This document shows positions 1-9,735 of a DNA stretch of 64,000 bases, one piece after another. Every line of letters begins with the position of its first letter. Position 1 is the stretch's first letter. Position numbers and translations under genes: made by a program. The stretch comes from Coix lacryma-jobi var. lacryma-jobi (Eukaryota > Streptophyta > Magnoliopsida > Poales > Poaceae). The notes beneath the pieces are model-generated. The model saw only the letters and a program-made list of their open reading frames with translations, was not told where the DNA came from and did no database searches. The stretch spans positions 34,575,705-34,639,704 of the forward strand of contig CM019829.1 in NCBI GenBank assembly GCA_009763385.1, read 5' to 3'.

Positions 1-609
1 GCCATGAATATCTGATTATAGCCAGCGTTGCCGTCAAGAAAACTGACAACCTGATGTCCTGAAGCATCAATGATTAACATATCGGCTATAGGCATAGGAT
101 ACTCATCTTTTGGAGTGGCTCTGTTTAAATCTCTAAAATCAATACAAACCCTAATTTTCCCGTGTCTTTCTTCTCCACTGGCACGATATTAGAGACCCAC
201 TCCGCATATCTGCATGGTTGGATAAACCCCGCTTGTAATAACCGATTAATTTCCTCTTTAATCCGGTCATATATTGTAGAATTAAAACGGCGAGGATGTT
301 GCTTGAATGGTCGGAATCCTGGCTTGATAGTAAGCCGATGCTCAACAAGTTCTCGGCTTAACCCGGGCATTTCCGTATAACTCCATGCAAAGCAATCAAC
401 ATACTCCTTCAGAAGCGCGATTAACTTTATTTTATAATCGGCTTCAAATTCTGATTTACAAAGGTCGGCCTAGGTACAGAACCATCCCCAATATCTATTT
501 GTTCTAAAGGATCAGCCCGACGTGAAACCTTGGCCCAACTTATTGAGCTCATCAAAATCATCAATAGCCTCACAAGTATCGGTCTTACAAGTCCGATATT
601 GCTCAACAC
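1..609 (-). pseudogene. Ty3/gypsy pol: RT N-terminal part and linker, partial
   Basis: Reverse transcriptase copies element RNA into DNA in the virus-like particle. The minus strand from 370 to 1 encodes the fingers region (HRLTIKPGFRPFKQHPRRFN, then IKEEINRLLQAGFI and WVSNIVPVEKKD). After a frame change near 160-125 it continues into the palm motif region around CIDFRDLNRAT and GYNQIFM at the left edge. The catalytic DD motif would lie outside the window. 427-609 encodes the acidic linker that precedes RT (motif DPLEQIDIGDGSVPRPTFVN), in another frame. At least two frameshifts separate the pieces, so this copy is inactive as assembled. Identification as Ty3/gypsy RT is secure; activity is not expected. 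Confidence 0.85.
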
Positions 610-644
610 GACATTTTAACCAATCAACATTAGCATCCATTAAA

Positions 645-1160
645 TTACATGATAATGTTGAACCGATTATCGGTCGGTTTTAAAGATACTGGTACGAAAC
701 CTTCCCTAGTAACACTAACAAACTGAAAATCAGAAAGGTCCCGACCAGACAAACAAGCAATAGTATCATGCCACCTGAGCAAAGGAGCATCGGCGGTAGC
801 TACATAGACCGATGAATCTGAGTGCACCATCTCAACATCGTCTCCCACCCATTGAATTAGAAACTGATGTAAACTAGAAGGTATGCACCGATTAGCATGA
901 ATCCAGTCACGCCCAAGTATAAGGTTATAGCTACCTTGTATGTCGGCGACGAAGAACGCAGTAGCCAAAGTCTTGCTCCCAACGGTCAACTCCATGGACG
1001 CAACTCCTTTGGCCGGAATGGGATCTCCTCCTCCGACTCCAATAATAGTCATGTTGGTCTTGATCAGCTCTTCGTCGGTACCGTCGAGCTTCTGGTAAAG
1101 CGAGTATGGCATCAAGTTCATGATTGCCCGCCGCTGTCGACCAGCATCTTTTGAACTGGT
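645..1160 (-). pseudogene. Ty3/gypsy aspartic protease, frameshifted
   Basis: The retroviral-type aspartic protease cleaves the Gag-Pol polyprotein. The active-site triad DSG appears as MLVDSGGQS near 1120-1140, followed after a frame break by NLMPYSLYQKL. The flap-distal motif YNLILGRDWIHANRCIP is near 890-940. The open stretch 645-1121 carries the main body and continues into a C-terminal linker toward RT. The break falls between DSG and NLMPYS, where a single-base change would restore the usual spacing, so it may be a real lesion or a consensus error. It sits directly downstream of gag and upstream of RT in element order. Confidence 0.8.
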
Positions 1161-4100
1161 GTACCATTGATGTGACCCTTTATATGCAACGGCTTAAGAT
1201 GATTGATGGATTCCTCTAGCTTTTGGAATACAGCAGTCTGCGTAGCGAAGTTAAATTCCGCTGCCGTCGAATCATCTCCGACCACGTAGTAGTCGGCCGA
1301 TAAGTAAACTACATTGACCTCCGCCCTTTCTGGGGAAGGTTCATAGTCCACCATTTCCTCATCTTGTTCTTCAGGTAATTCTTCACTGGTTGCAGTAATA
1401 CCAGTGGAGGAAACAGGGTTATTAAGAAGTGAACCTAATCCCATCGGCACATCAGGAACTGATTCGGTCTCGGATCCTGGTCGGGTCGGCTTAATTCCTG
1501 ATCCAGTAGTAATAGGTTCAACCTGCTCGACCGCTAAACTGGTCGGCACCTCTCCTGAAGTGGTCGGATTGGTGTCCGACCTGGTTGGTTCTGAAGCCAC
1601 TTTAGTAGATTCGGCACTCAGATTGGTCGGCTTAAGATCCGACCTGTTTAACTCTACTATCGTGAAGGTCGGCTTTTGATTGCAAGCCGGCTCTTCACCT
1701 CCTCGCTTGCCCTGAGGGAAAATAGGATGTGTTGAGTTAAATATGTCATCCCTCATTTTGTCGAGTCGTTCTTTCCTCCGTTTGTCGCAGCGAGCCCTCT
1801 ATAGCTTCCTTCGCTGAGTTTTAGTCAAACCAGGAGGACACCATCTGGGTTGCATGTATTTGGGGTCACGCTCGACAGGCTTTTCTACTTCTGCCTCAGC
1901 CGAAGTATCTTGAGTTCCTGGTACCTCTTTTGTTGCTGGCTCCTCAACCACCATCGGCTCAGGTTCATTGGCAAGAGGGACTTCCATAGACCCGATTGTA
2001 ATAGTGGGGACCGGGTCGGGTCTGGTCGGAGAGGCAATAGGAACACTTTGCACCTTCTTAGGTACATAGACCTATCGCGCCTGCGTCTTCCTAGTTTCCT
2101 GAGAGATTAAAGTCTTTGGCGTGACCAGCCGATTCTGACTAGAACTCGGCCGATCACCCAAGCGATCGAACACTGAGACTCTTGCAGGCTGATTAGTGGG
2201 CATTCCCCATCCTGGCTGATAATACATATGTGCCGGCATAGGGTAGGGCACCCATACTCCTTGAGGACCCCATTGCGGTGGTGGCGAAATAGGAGGGGCC
2301 CACTGATGGTAATACGGGCCAGCCTTTGGTGCCGAGTACGTCGCCTGAGACACCATCATCTGTTTGGATTTCTCATCCTCACGCTTCGGAGGAGTAGACT
2401 CTCTCTTTTTTAAGGGCCGATTCTGGGAATCGGCCTTTTGCTGCTTGTATTTGGCCATGAGCTTGTCAAAACACATGGTTCTCTAGCGACTTTCCTCTTA
2501 CTCCTGTCCGCATTAGTCTTCCAAGTGCCAACTTCAGGTTTCTGTGGGACAAAAGTGCGGATGACACATACTCCGGAAGGGGTAGAGTCTTTAGAAACGG
2601 TTACACCGACTATATCAGTCGGTTTATCGATCCCACTGTAATTGGCAGGGACCGACTTTACCTGGTCGGCCTTCCATTCCGGATGCTTTGAAGATGAACC
2701 AGATTGGTCGACTTGAGAACCCGACCTGGTCGGCCTTTGTTGTGCTACCCTGGTCTCAAAATACATTTGTCTATGCAAGTGTCGTGCTGACCCTGCAGTG
2801 ATTGTGAGTTTACTTTTGCCATCGTCACCTTCTCGAGCACCACTTGCGCCCCGAATGTTCTCAGTATTCGGTGTTTCCTCGTGGTTCGCCGATGACCACA
2901 TTCTTGCCTTTGGTCGTATCGGCTTGCTCTGGACGAATTAGAACAGCAGGTTCCCTGCTTTCCACCATGTGAACTGGGAAAGGAGTAGTACTGATCTGCA
3001 TCTCAGTTGGACTCAATCCGTCCTTCTTGAGGGCCGATTGGACCTGTCGACGGAAAACATTGCATCGTTAGTGGCATGAGAGAAAGAATTATGGTATTTG
3101 CAGTAAGCCCTCCTTTAATTCGTCGGGTGATGGCAAAGTGTAATTAATTTTGATATAGCCGAATTTAAGCAATTTATCAAATATTCGGTCACATTTAGAA
3201 AAAACAAAAGTAAACTTCACCTCCTCACCTCGATTCTTCTGAATCGGTTAAGGGAAGGACAAGTAACTAGTTTATTTGCGCTGGCCATAAAACTTCGGCA
3301 GCGTAGCAATCTTTAGACTCATCGTCGGAACTATCAAATTTATCTCGGCAATATGTACGCCCGATCGATGAGTCTTATGAGATCATAGGGTTCTTTAAAG
3401 CACGATTCTATCGAACGGCCTTTTGCAACAGTTGATTTACATTAAAGAAATCATGATGCTCAAGTTTATCCTTGATTTCTCGACGTAGACCAGCAAGACA
3501 TAGGCCTGTTAGATCGTTGTCGGAGATCCTCAAATGGAAACATCGGTTTTTAATTTCTTTAAAATGTCTAAAGAAATCGACCACAGACTCGCTACGTCCT
3601 TGTCGAACCGATGTAAGATGTGATAACCTAGTTTCTTGGACTCCGTCATAAAAGTGATTATGAAATTTTTCTTCTAATTCGGCCCAAGAACCTATGGTGC
3701 ACTTGGTAGTGACGTAAACCAGGCGAAAGCTGTACCAGTAAGGATAAAGGAAAATGTCGTATATTCATAAAATCCAAAGTACTAGCTTTGCCCATTTGTG
3801 CGAGAAACATGCTGACATGCTCCATAGTTGTTTTACTGCCGTGACCACTAAACTTATAAAAATCTGTACCCTCCAACCATCAGGTGCTTTCATAAAATCG
3901 AAACATGAAGGGTATGGTTTAGAATAAGTGTTCCTGGTAGGCTTGAATTGGACCCCTAAACTGGTCTCCAAGCGATCTAGTTATTTCTCCTTAAAACCGA
4001 TTTATAGCTCGTCCAAACTCGGCTGTTGGCAAGGTCGTCGGGGTGCTACCATGCATGGATTGTGCTTGGTGACTTCGGCGGATTGGGTAACACTGTTCCC

Positions 4101-4591
4101 TGTCATCCCGAAGTCCTGTTTGTCGAGGTTCCCTGGTCGGTCTGTGTGGTCCGACCAGTGCCATGATGAACGTGATTGGTAGTTGTCGAGGTACCGGCTT
4201 CACCGCCTCTGGTCTCAGTAGACCCTAATTGTCCGAAATTAATGTGTGAAGCCTGCCCCCTAAAAGAATTAAAAGGCATGCCGAACTGTGGTTGCCCAGT
4301 TGGGACTTCGGGTTTGACAGTTTTACCTTCTAACTTATCCATGCGATCACTAAGCAATTTAAATGAATGTTGGATAGTATTGGTAAGAGTTTTCGAAGAA
4401 TCAACCAGCATTGCGGAATAATCAGCATGGGTAGGGTAAGAATCTTCAGGTACGTTGGTATTTACCTTATTAGTAGCGTCTTCAGCGTTCGTAGTGGATG
4501 CAGTGGGGATGATCTCGCTGAAGTCCGGTTGCTTGTCTTGGCTGACCCTGTCGCGCCGATCTTTTGAGCAGCTTTCTAGGAAAGCCTTCAA
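1161..4591 (-). pseudogene. Ty3/gypsy gag polyprotein, degenerate
   Basis: Gag forms the particle shell. The N-terminal piece (4591-4103) is polar and Thr/Asn-rich. The 3658-3971 region resembles the structured gag core in pieces. Around 3061-3110 the minus strand encodes a Cys/His motif (YCKYHNSFSHATND) whose last Cys is lost to a frame break. 2901-2410 and 2476-2072 encode basic and Pro-rich linkers (QWAPPISPPPQWGPQG, MYYQPGWGMPTNQPARVSVF). 2053-1799 and 1756-1161 are acidic and Thr/Glu-rich and lead into the protease. At least five frame changes break it. It is recognised by position, composition and short motifs rather than by a continuous domain; the N-terminus is close to where the copia LTR cuts in. 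Confidence 0.65.
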
Positions 4592-4899
4592 GACGGCGTC
4601 TGAAGCTTGGCCTGCGCTGTAGCTTCAAACTCGTGCGGAAGGACCGAGAAGCTAACCGAAAGCGACCAGAGGGGGGGTGAATGGGAGCTTCAAAATTTCC
4701 TTACGGAAACTAGATGCCACTGTCCCAAAATCAACCCCAAGAGCGAACCCTAGAGCTTGCTAATGTCCACGACCCTAGATGTAGGGTGGATGCTTCCTAG
4801 AAGCACAGCGGGACACTAGACAACCCTAGAAAGCCCACGCAAAAGACGGAACTCGAATCCGATCAAGAACGAACGAACCGCGAATGAAAACGCGCAAAA

Positions 4900-5205
4900 C
4901 TGGACCGACCGGACTCTGGCCAGCGTCCGGTCAGTAGGGATCGGACGCGTCCGGTCAACAAAAATTGGCTCTGGAACCTTACTGTTCGCGACCGGACTCA
5001 CGAGTACGGAGCGTCCGGTCGAGAGCAGTGCGTCCGGTCAGAAACGAACAAGCACGATGAACAGTGGAAGCGATGAGTCTGGTCAAAACGTGAACGGAGC
5101 GTCCGGTCAAAGTGAAGAACCCGGCTACGTGCTGTTCATCGACCGGACTCACAGACCGAGCGTCCGGACACCCCGACTGAGCGTCCGGTCGACTCGCAGC
5201 AGCCC
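4900..5205 (-). repeat. R/U5 array of GCGTCCGGTC words
   Basis: Within about 300 bp there are some six copies of GCGTCCGGTC plus several of the reverse word GACCGGACT, irregularly spaced and in both orientations. Facing copies can pair as hairpins. The block lies downstream of the LTR TATA box in element orientation, so it should be transcribed near the RNA 5' end. Confidence 0.75.
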
Positions 5206-5785
5206 TGTTCGTCAACCGATTTGCCTCTATCTCACCCAAAACAATTCCTCTAGGGATCAAACTTGGTGAGATGAGTCACAAGGAGTATAGTGAGCTATCT
5301 CTAAGAGATCATGGCTCGAACCTATCTCCAAATCGGTGAATCGAAGAATTTCGGGGGAAAGAAGAAAACTTGACCCGAAACTAAAAATCGATCGATCTCC
5401 TAGACCGTGAGGTTTGAGGATGATTCCTTTGGTGGAAAGAAGTGCCTCACGATCTAGAACAACTTGGTTCAAAACGGATTTGCAAAAGATGAACCGACCA
5501 AAGAGATCAAGCGACGGGAAAATCATGGGGAAAAAGGATTCCGCGAAGAACACGAACAAAACGCGAATCACACCCACAAATTGCGAGCCGAAGCGCAAAC
5601 ACACGCTACGACAAGGAGGTTACGGCCTCCTTTCCTCAAAATCAACAGTACACAGAGTTGCAAGTCTCTCTGCGGATCTCAGCTACAGCAGGGGTTGGGA
5701 GAGCAGGAAACCCTAAGTGCAGGAAGCAAATGAGATGGCTAAAACTGAGATAACTGAGATAGGGAGGAGGGTGTCTCCCCTGGAC

Positions 5786-5793
5786 TACTTATA
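5786..5793 (-). promoter_or_regulatory. LTR TATA-like box
   Basis: The minus strand reads TATAAGTA in the context AGTATAAGTAGTCC, about 890 bp from the LTR 5' end. The same position in the LTR at 14866 also reads TATAAGTA (16011-16018). It marks the likely U3/R boundary. In copia-D it has drifted to GATAAGTA. Confidence 0.5.
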
Positions 5794-5985
5794 CTAACCT
5801 AGACTAAGTCTATTTCCTACTCTACCCCTCTCTAAGCTAATTACAGAGCGAACCAGCTAAACCCTAAGGCTATTCTGGTCCAACCCGCGGTGGTAGGTAG
5901 ATCCGACGGCCACGCCCGCTCGAACCGAAGCGTTGCCTCGACGCAACCTCTGGATCGCCGCCACGTGCTGCCCTCGCTCTGTACC

Positions 5986-6285
5986 CCCGGTTTTGTGGCC
6001 CAAACCGGGAAACCAGCCTTTTCCAGCAACCCCCGGTTTTGAGGCCCAAACCGGGAAACCAGCCCACCAGCCTGAGTTTTGTGGCCCAAACTCAGAAACC
6101 CGCAGCGCCCGAGTTTTGAGGCCCAAACTCGGAAACCGGCCCATCACCCGAGTTTTGTGGCCAAACTCGGAAACCGTCCGCGCCCAGGTTTTGTGGCTCA
6201 ACCTGGAAACCGAGCACCCGAGTTTTGAGGCCCAAACTCGGAAACCGTCCACCCGGTGGTTTTTCCCTGGCTCAACCACCAAACC
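5986..6285 (-). repeat. U3 hairpin array (8 units)
   Basis: Eight short inverted repeats lie end to end, about 35 bp apart, each followed by GAAACC. Arms seen: CCCGGTTT/AAACCGGG twice, CTGAGTTT/AAACTCAG, CCGAGTTT/AAACTCGG three times, CCAGGTT/AACCTGG, and GGTGGTT/AACCACC with a longer loop. The loop is nearly constant (TG[A/T]GGCC). Outer arm bases differ between units but stay complementary. Confidence 0.85.
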
Positions 6286-6684
6286 GGAGCTGTAGAGGGG
6301 ATGCACCGCCCGTGCACCCCGTCCACCGACACGTGTCCCCAGGTCCTCGACCCGAGCAACACCGTGCCCCGCAAGTCTCCGCTCGTCGCTGTCCCAGGCT
6401 GCCAGCCACCACAGCTGATCCTCAGGCACTCCGGTCCCTCAGTCCAAGCCTCACGTCCGCCCTTCACTGCTCGATACATCGGCATGGCACGTCCGCCGCA
6501 CGGCACGCCCATCCTTCATCGCACCCAGTCCGTCGGCACGGCACGTCTCAACTTGACCTTCACCTTGCCCTCGATCACTGTCTCCGTGCTCGACACCTGC
6601 ACAACACAAGCCAAAGAACATGCGATCAAACCCGTTGACAATCACTCATCACTCAGAGACTCGGCATACACCCATGTATCCGCA

Positions 6685-6696
6685 ATCTCCCCCTTG
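6685..6696 (-). other. Polypurine tract of copia-A
   Basis: The minus strand reads AAGGGGGAGAT directly before the LTR start TGCGGATACATGG. This is the plus-strand DNA primer site used in reverse transcription. Confidence 0.75.
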
Positions 6697-7166
6697 ATGA
6701 GTGCATTGTCAACTACACACACAAATCATAATGAAAGAAGAAGGTAGGAGGAAGGAGAAGAGAGAACTCAACCAAATGACCCAAAAGCATAGCAAAGCCG
6801 AAGAAGGTCAAGTGGAAGAAGCGAGAACTTGGTCCCCAAAGACATGGGCAACGGCTCGACGCGACCAAGCAAAGCAAAGCTAGCCCTCAAGAAGAGGTAG
6901 AACAGGCTCAACACCGCTAGCAGAAAACCAATTGAAAATCGGAGCTAAAAAATGGCAAAGTGCTAGTCCCTCAAGATAGAGGCACAGAGGCTCAACACAA
7001 CTAGCACGAAAACCACTCCGAACCAATTGAAAAACAATCGAAAAGTCTTCGAACCAATCGAAATCAAACTCGATGCCAAATGAGGAAAATGTTTGCTAGT
7101 CCCTCAAGATAGAGGCAACGGCTCAACACAACTAGCAAACTCCCCTCGACAAGTGCAAGCAACCCG
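6697..7166 (-). other. copia-A 3' UTR with hairpins, cut by gap
   Basis: Noncoding interior between the polypurine tract and the assembly gap. It holds four long-loop inverted repeats with a shared loop (CTCAAGA-AGAGG-CTCAACAC type): CTTGGT/ACCAAG (6828-6869), GCTAGC/GCTAGC (6879-6921), GTGCTAGT/ACTAGCAC (6960-7007) and TTTGCTAGT/ACTAGCAAA (7092-7139). The rest of this element is missing into the gap, and the sequence on the far side is on the opposite strand. Confidence 0.7.
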
Positions 7167-7666
7167 NNNNNNNNNNNNNNNNNNNNNNNNNNNNNNNNNN
7201 NNNNNNNNNNNNNNNNNNNNNNNNNNNNNNNNNNNNNNNNNNNNNNNNNNNNNNNNNNNNNNNNNNNNNNNNNNNNNNNNNNNNNNNNNNNNNNNNNNNN
7301 NNNNNNNNNNNNNNNNNNNNNNNNNNNNNNNNNNNNNNNNNNNNNNNNNNNNNNNNNNNNNNNNNNNNNNNNNNNNNNNNNNNNNNNNNNNNNNNNNNNN
7401 NNNNNNNNNNNNNNNNNNNNNNNNNNNNNNNNNNNNNNNNNNNNNNNNNNNNNNNNNNNNNNNNNNNNNNNNNNNNNNNNNNNNNNNNNNNNNNNNNNNN
7501 NNNNNNNNNNNNNNNNNNNNNNNNNNNNNNNNNNNNNNNNNNNNNNNNNNNNNNNNNNNNNNNNNNNNNNNNNNNNNNNNNNNNNNNNNNNNNNNNNNNN
7601 NNNNNNNNNNNNNNNNNNNNNNNNNNNNNNNNNNNNNNNNNNNNNNNNNNNNNNNNNNNNNNNNNN
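7167..7666. other. Assembly gap (500 N)
   Basis: Exactly 500 N. Left flank is minus-strand copia 3' UTR; right flank is plus-strand copia gag, so the true junction between elements lies inside. The round size suggests an unknown real length. Confidence 0.98.
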
Positions 7667-9730
7667 TCTGGCCCGACTATGGCTTTGGTTTCTAGCTCTT
7701 CTGCTAACCCCTCTACTGGCTTTGCACTTTCTTCACTCTTTTCTGTCACAGAGGACCAGCTTGAGTCATTGGGGGATGACGAGTTGGCAATGCTCGCCAA
7801 CCGGTTCACGCAGTTCTAAAACAACCGCATGAACCGTCGCCGCAGTGGAGGACGCTCAGGATGCTATGAGTGCGGCGACCCCGACCAGTTCATCGCCAAC
7901 TGCCCCAAGAAGAAGCATTCATCTGGGAAGGGCGATCATGGGCACAAGTACGACTCCAGCAAGCGCAAGGAGAAGTACGTCCCCGCGAGGCACAAGCGGA
8001 GGGGCGGCTTCGACAAGGAGTACATCAAGAAGAAGTACTTGGAGAAGGCCCAGGCTGAGCAGCGTGCGTTCTTCGCCACGCTCAGCGACGTCGACGGCTC
8101 GGATGATGACTCCGCTTGCTCAAGCGATGACGAGTCCGAGAAGAAGAAGAGGATCGAGGACAAGCTGAACGGTCTCTGCTTCTTCGCCGACGACGATGGC
8201 TTCTGCACCATGGCGCTTGGTGATGAGGTCGACGGCAAGCTAGAGCACACCCCTCGGGACGACGACGACACCTCTCAGGTATCCCTCACCCACGATGAGC
8301 TTTCTGCTGAGGTTGAGAAGCTTACTGCCGCGCTCCTTAGTCAGGACAAGTTGCTTAGGCGTGCCGCTAGAGAGCGCAAGGAGTTTAGGCAGAAGTGGGA
8401 GGACACGGTGAGAGAACTTGAGTTTGCCAAGTCCACCGTGGTCGTGTCAGAGGAGGTTGAGTGTGAGATGTGCACCACGCACATGACTGACCTTCTCACT
8501 TTGAGAGGTAAGTATGCTGCGTTGGTAGGAGAGGTGGATGAGCTGAAGGCTAGACCTTCTCTGTTGGGTGCGTGCAAGACTTGTCCTGTCTTGCAATCTG
8601 AGTTGGCAGAGAAGAATGCCAAGATTGTGTCTCTTGAGGAGGCCAACTCAGGTAGCACGAGTGTGGCTAGGTGTGCTTTGTGTGAGGGTTTGGAGATGGA
8701 GATTGCGAATGTCAAGCATGGCAAGATGCAAACCGAGGAGGAAAACACATACCTTCGGACCATCTTGTCATGGGTCTCTTGTAGTGAGCCGCAGCTCGGG
8801 ATGATGATCTCCCAATTCAAGCGAGCTGCTGGAGGTCCGGGTGTAGGTCTTGCTCAGGGTGTTGATCTTTCTGCTTTTGGGAAGATTGGAGAGTCGAGTG
8901 GTTTGAACCCGAGTGAGAAGCCCAACTCCACCACTACTCCCAAACTTACCAAGCTTCCACCCAAAGAGCCTCTCAAACCTACCACCAAGGATGGAGTATT
9001 TGAGGAACCTCCGAGAGCTCCACCCAAGAACCAAGTGTGGCATCCCAAACCCAACCACCTTAAGAGCAAACTGGATACAATGCCACCTATCCAGGAGGAG
9101 TTGCCACAGAAGGGCAAAGTGATCCACACCCACAGCCATGAGTACCAACAACCCCCTTTGCGTGCGGTGAGGTACCATTGTGATTTCTGTGGGAGAGATG
9201 GTCACTTGAGCGAGTTCTGCTTTAGGCGCAAGAGAGAGGCGCGCTGTGCTAGGGAGATGAACAACATGGACATGTACCATCCTTTTCATGATGTACATGC
9301 GCCGAATGTTCAGAGGAGTGCTCCGAGGAGAGCAGCTAGGCCCAGAGGTCCAGAACCTCAAGTTCCCAGGCCTAGGCAGCAGAGAGCTCCGAGGAGAGTC
9401 GCTAGGCCTAGAGGTGCTGAGCCTCAAGTCCCTAGGCCTAGGCCTCGTAGAGAGCGTGCCCGACGGGAGCCTGCAGTTGTAGGCTATGGACCCCGTGGCG
9501 GAGGTTTTGTAGTTGAGCGTTTTCCCCCACCGCGTTTTGAGTATCGCGGTGGACGCTCCTCCCTTAGCGGACCACGTTTTCCTCTACGTGGTGATCGCAC
9601 CTCTCGTAGACGTGCTAGGAATGGTTTTTCCACTAACCGTTCTTTTGAGCAGCCGGCCCAACACTGGTATTCTTCCTACTTCACTAACCCCAGTGTTGGA
9701 CCGTATGCTCACCCTATGTCTTTTTATTGA
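7667..9730 (+). pseudogene. copia-B Gag, 5'-incomplete, one internal stop
   Basis: Gag packages element RNA. The frame is open from the gap edge except for a TAA at 7817-7819, where sister copies have a His codon; after it the frame runs from ATG 7829 to TGA 9728-9730 (633 codons). Counting from 7829: CCHC knuckle at residues 12-25 with its His replaced by Gln (CYECGDPDQFIANC); basic stretch; acidic Ser/Asp stretch about 85-115; coiled coil about 150-335 carrying CXXC motifs near 212, 249 and 282; Pro-rich linker; second CCHC finger at 451-464 (CDFCGRDGHLSEFC); Arg/Pro-rich tail with a 66-bp duplication. The N-terminal UBN2-like part, visible in copia-D, falls in the gap. Confidence 0.88.
9319..9450 (+). 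repeat. 66-bp (22-codon) tandem duplication in gag tail
   Basis: Two adjacent copies of a unit beginning GCTCCGAGGAGAG, at 9319 and 9385, encode Arg/Pro-rich repeats of the form APRR-ARPRG-EPQVPRPR. Copia-D and copia-E have a single unit here. Confidence 0.75.
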
Positions 9731-9735
9731 TGTAG

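Larger units (their letters stand above)
1..4636 (-). mobile_element. Ty3/gypsy LTR retrotransposon interior, truncated (gypsy-A)
   Basis: Seen: reading the minus strand from 4636 down to 1 gives a long Pro/Gln/Ser-rich gag, then an aspartic protease, then the start of a Ty3-type reverse transcriptase that runs off the left edge. No LTR of this element lies in the window. Its gag side stops abruptly at 4636/4637, where the end of a copia LTR begins, so the copia element appears to have inserted into gag. Frames are broken repeatedly by small indels. The gag-PR-RT order and the RT motifs are of the Ty3/gypsy type; I see no evidence to place it in a named lineage. It differs from the chromovirus further right in protein sequence. 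Confidence 0.85.
4637..6684 (-). repeat. copia-A 3' LTR (minus orientation)
   Basis: Aligned by eye with the complete LTRs at 14866, 24419 and 33908. On the plus strand it runs from AAGGACCGAGAAGC to CATGTATCCGCA, then a reverse-complement polypurine tract (ATCTCCCCCTT), which makes it the 3' LTR of a minus-strand element. Length about 2.05 kb. The expected terminal TG reads GG here, so the LTR end is mutated or clipped. On the minus strand U3 holds a hairpin array (5986-6285), a TATA-like box lies at 5786-5793, and the R/U5 part (about 5770-4637) holds an array of the word GCGTCCGGTC. The other copies use GCGTCCGATG instead, so this LTR belongs to a distinct subfamily. Confidence 0.85.

Noticed and set aside
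5986..6285. CRISPR-like array
   Set aside because: Regular spacing but each unit is itself a palindrome with no unique spacers, and the sequence is a plant LTR.
5857..6747. ORFs of 100-190 codons in LTR U3 (also at 16175-16822, 25840-26572, 35466-35891, 52884-53819)
   Set aside because: They run through the hairpin array and give repeated GLKTW/FPVWASKPG-like peptides in several frames on both strands; by-products of the repeat.
7093..7809. Long frames spanning the N gap on both strands
   Set aside because: They are open only because N codons translate as X; the flanks are 3' UTR and opposite-strand gag.
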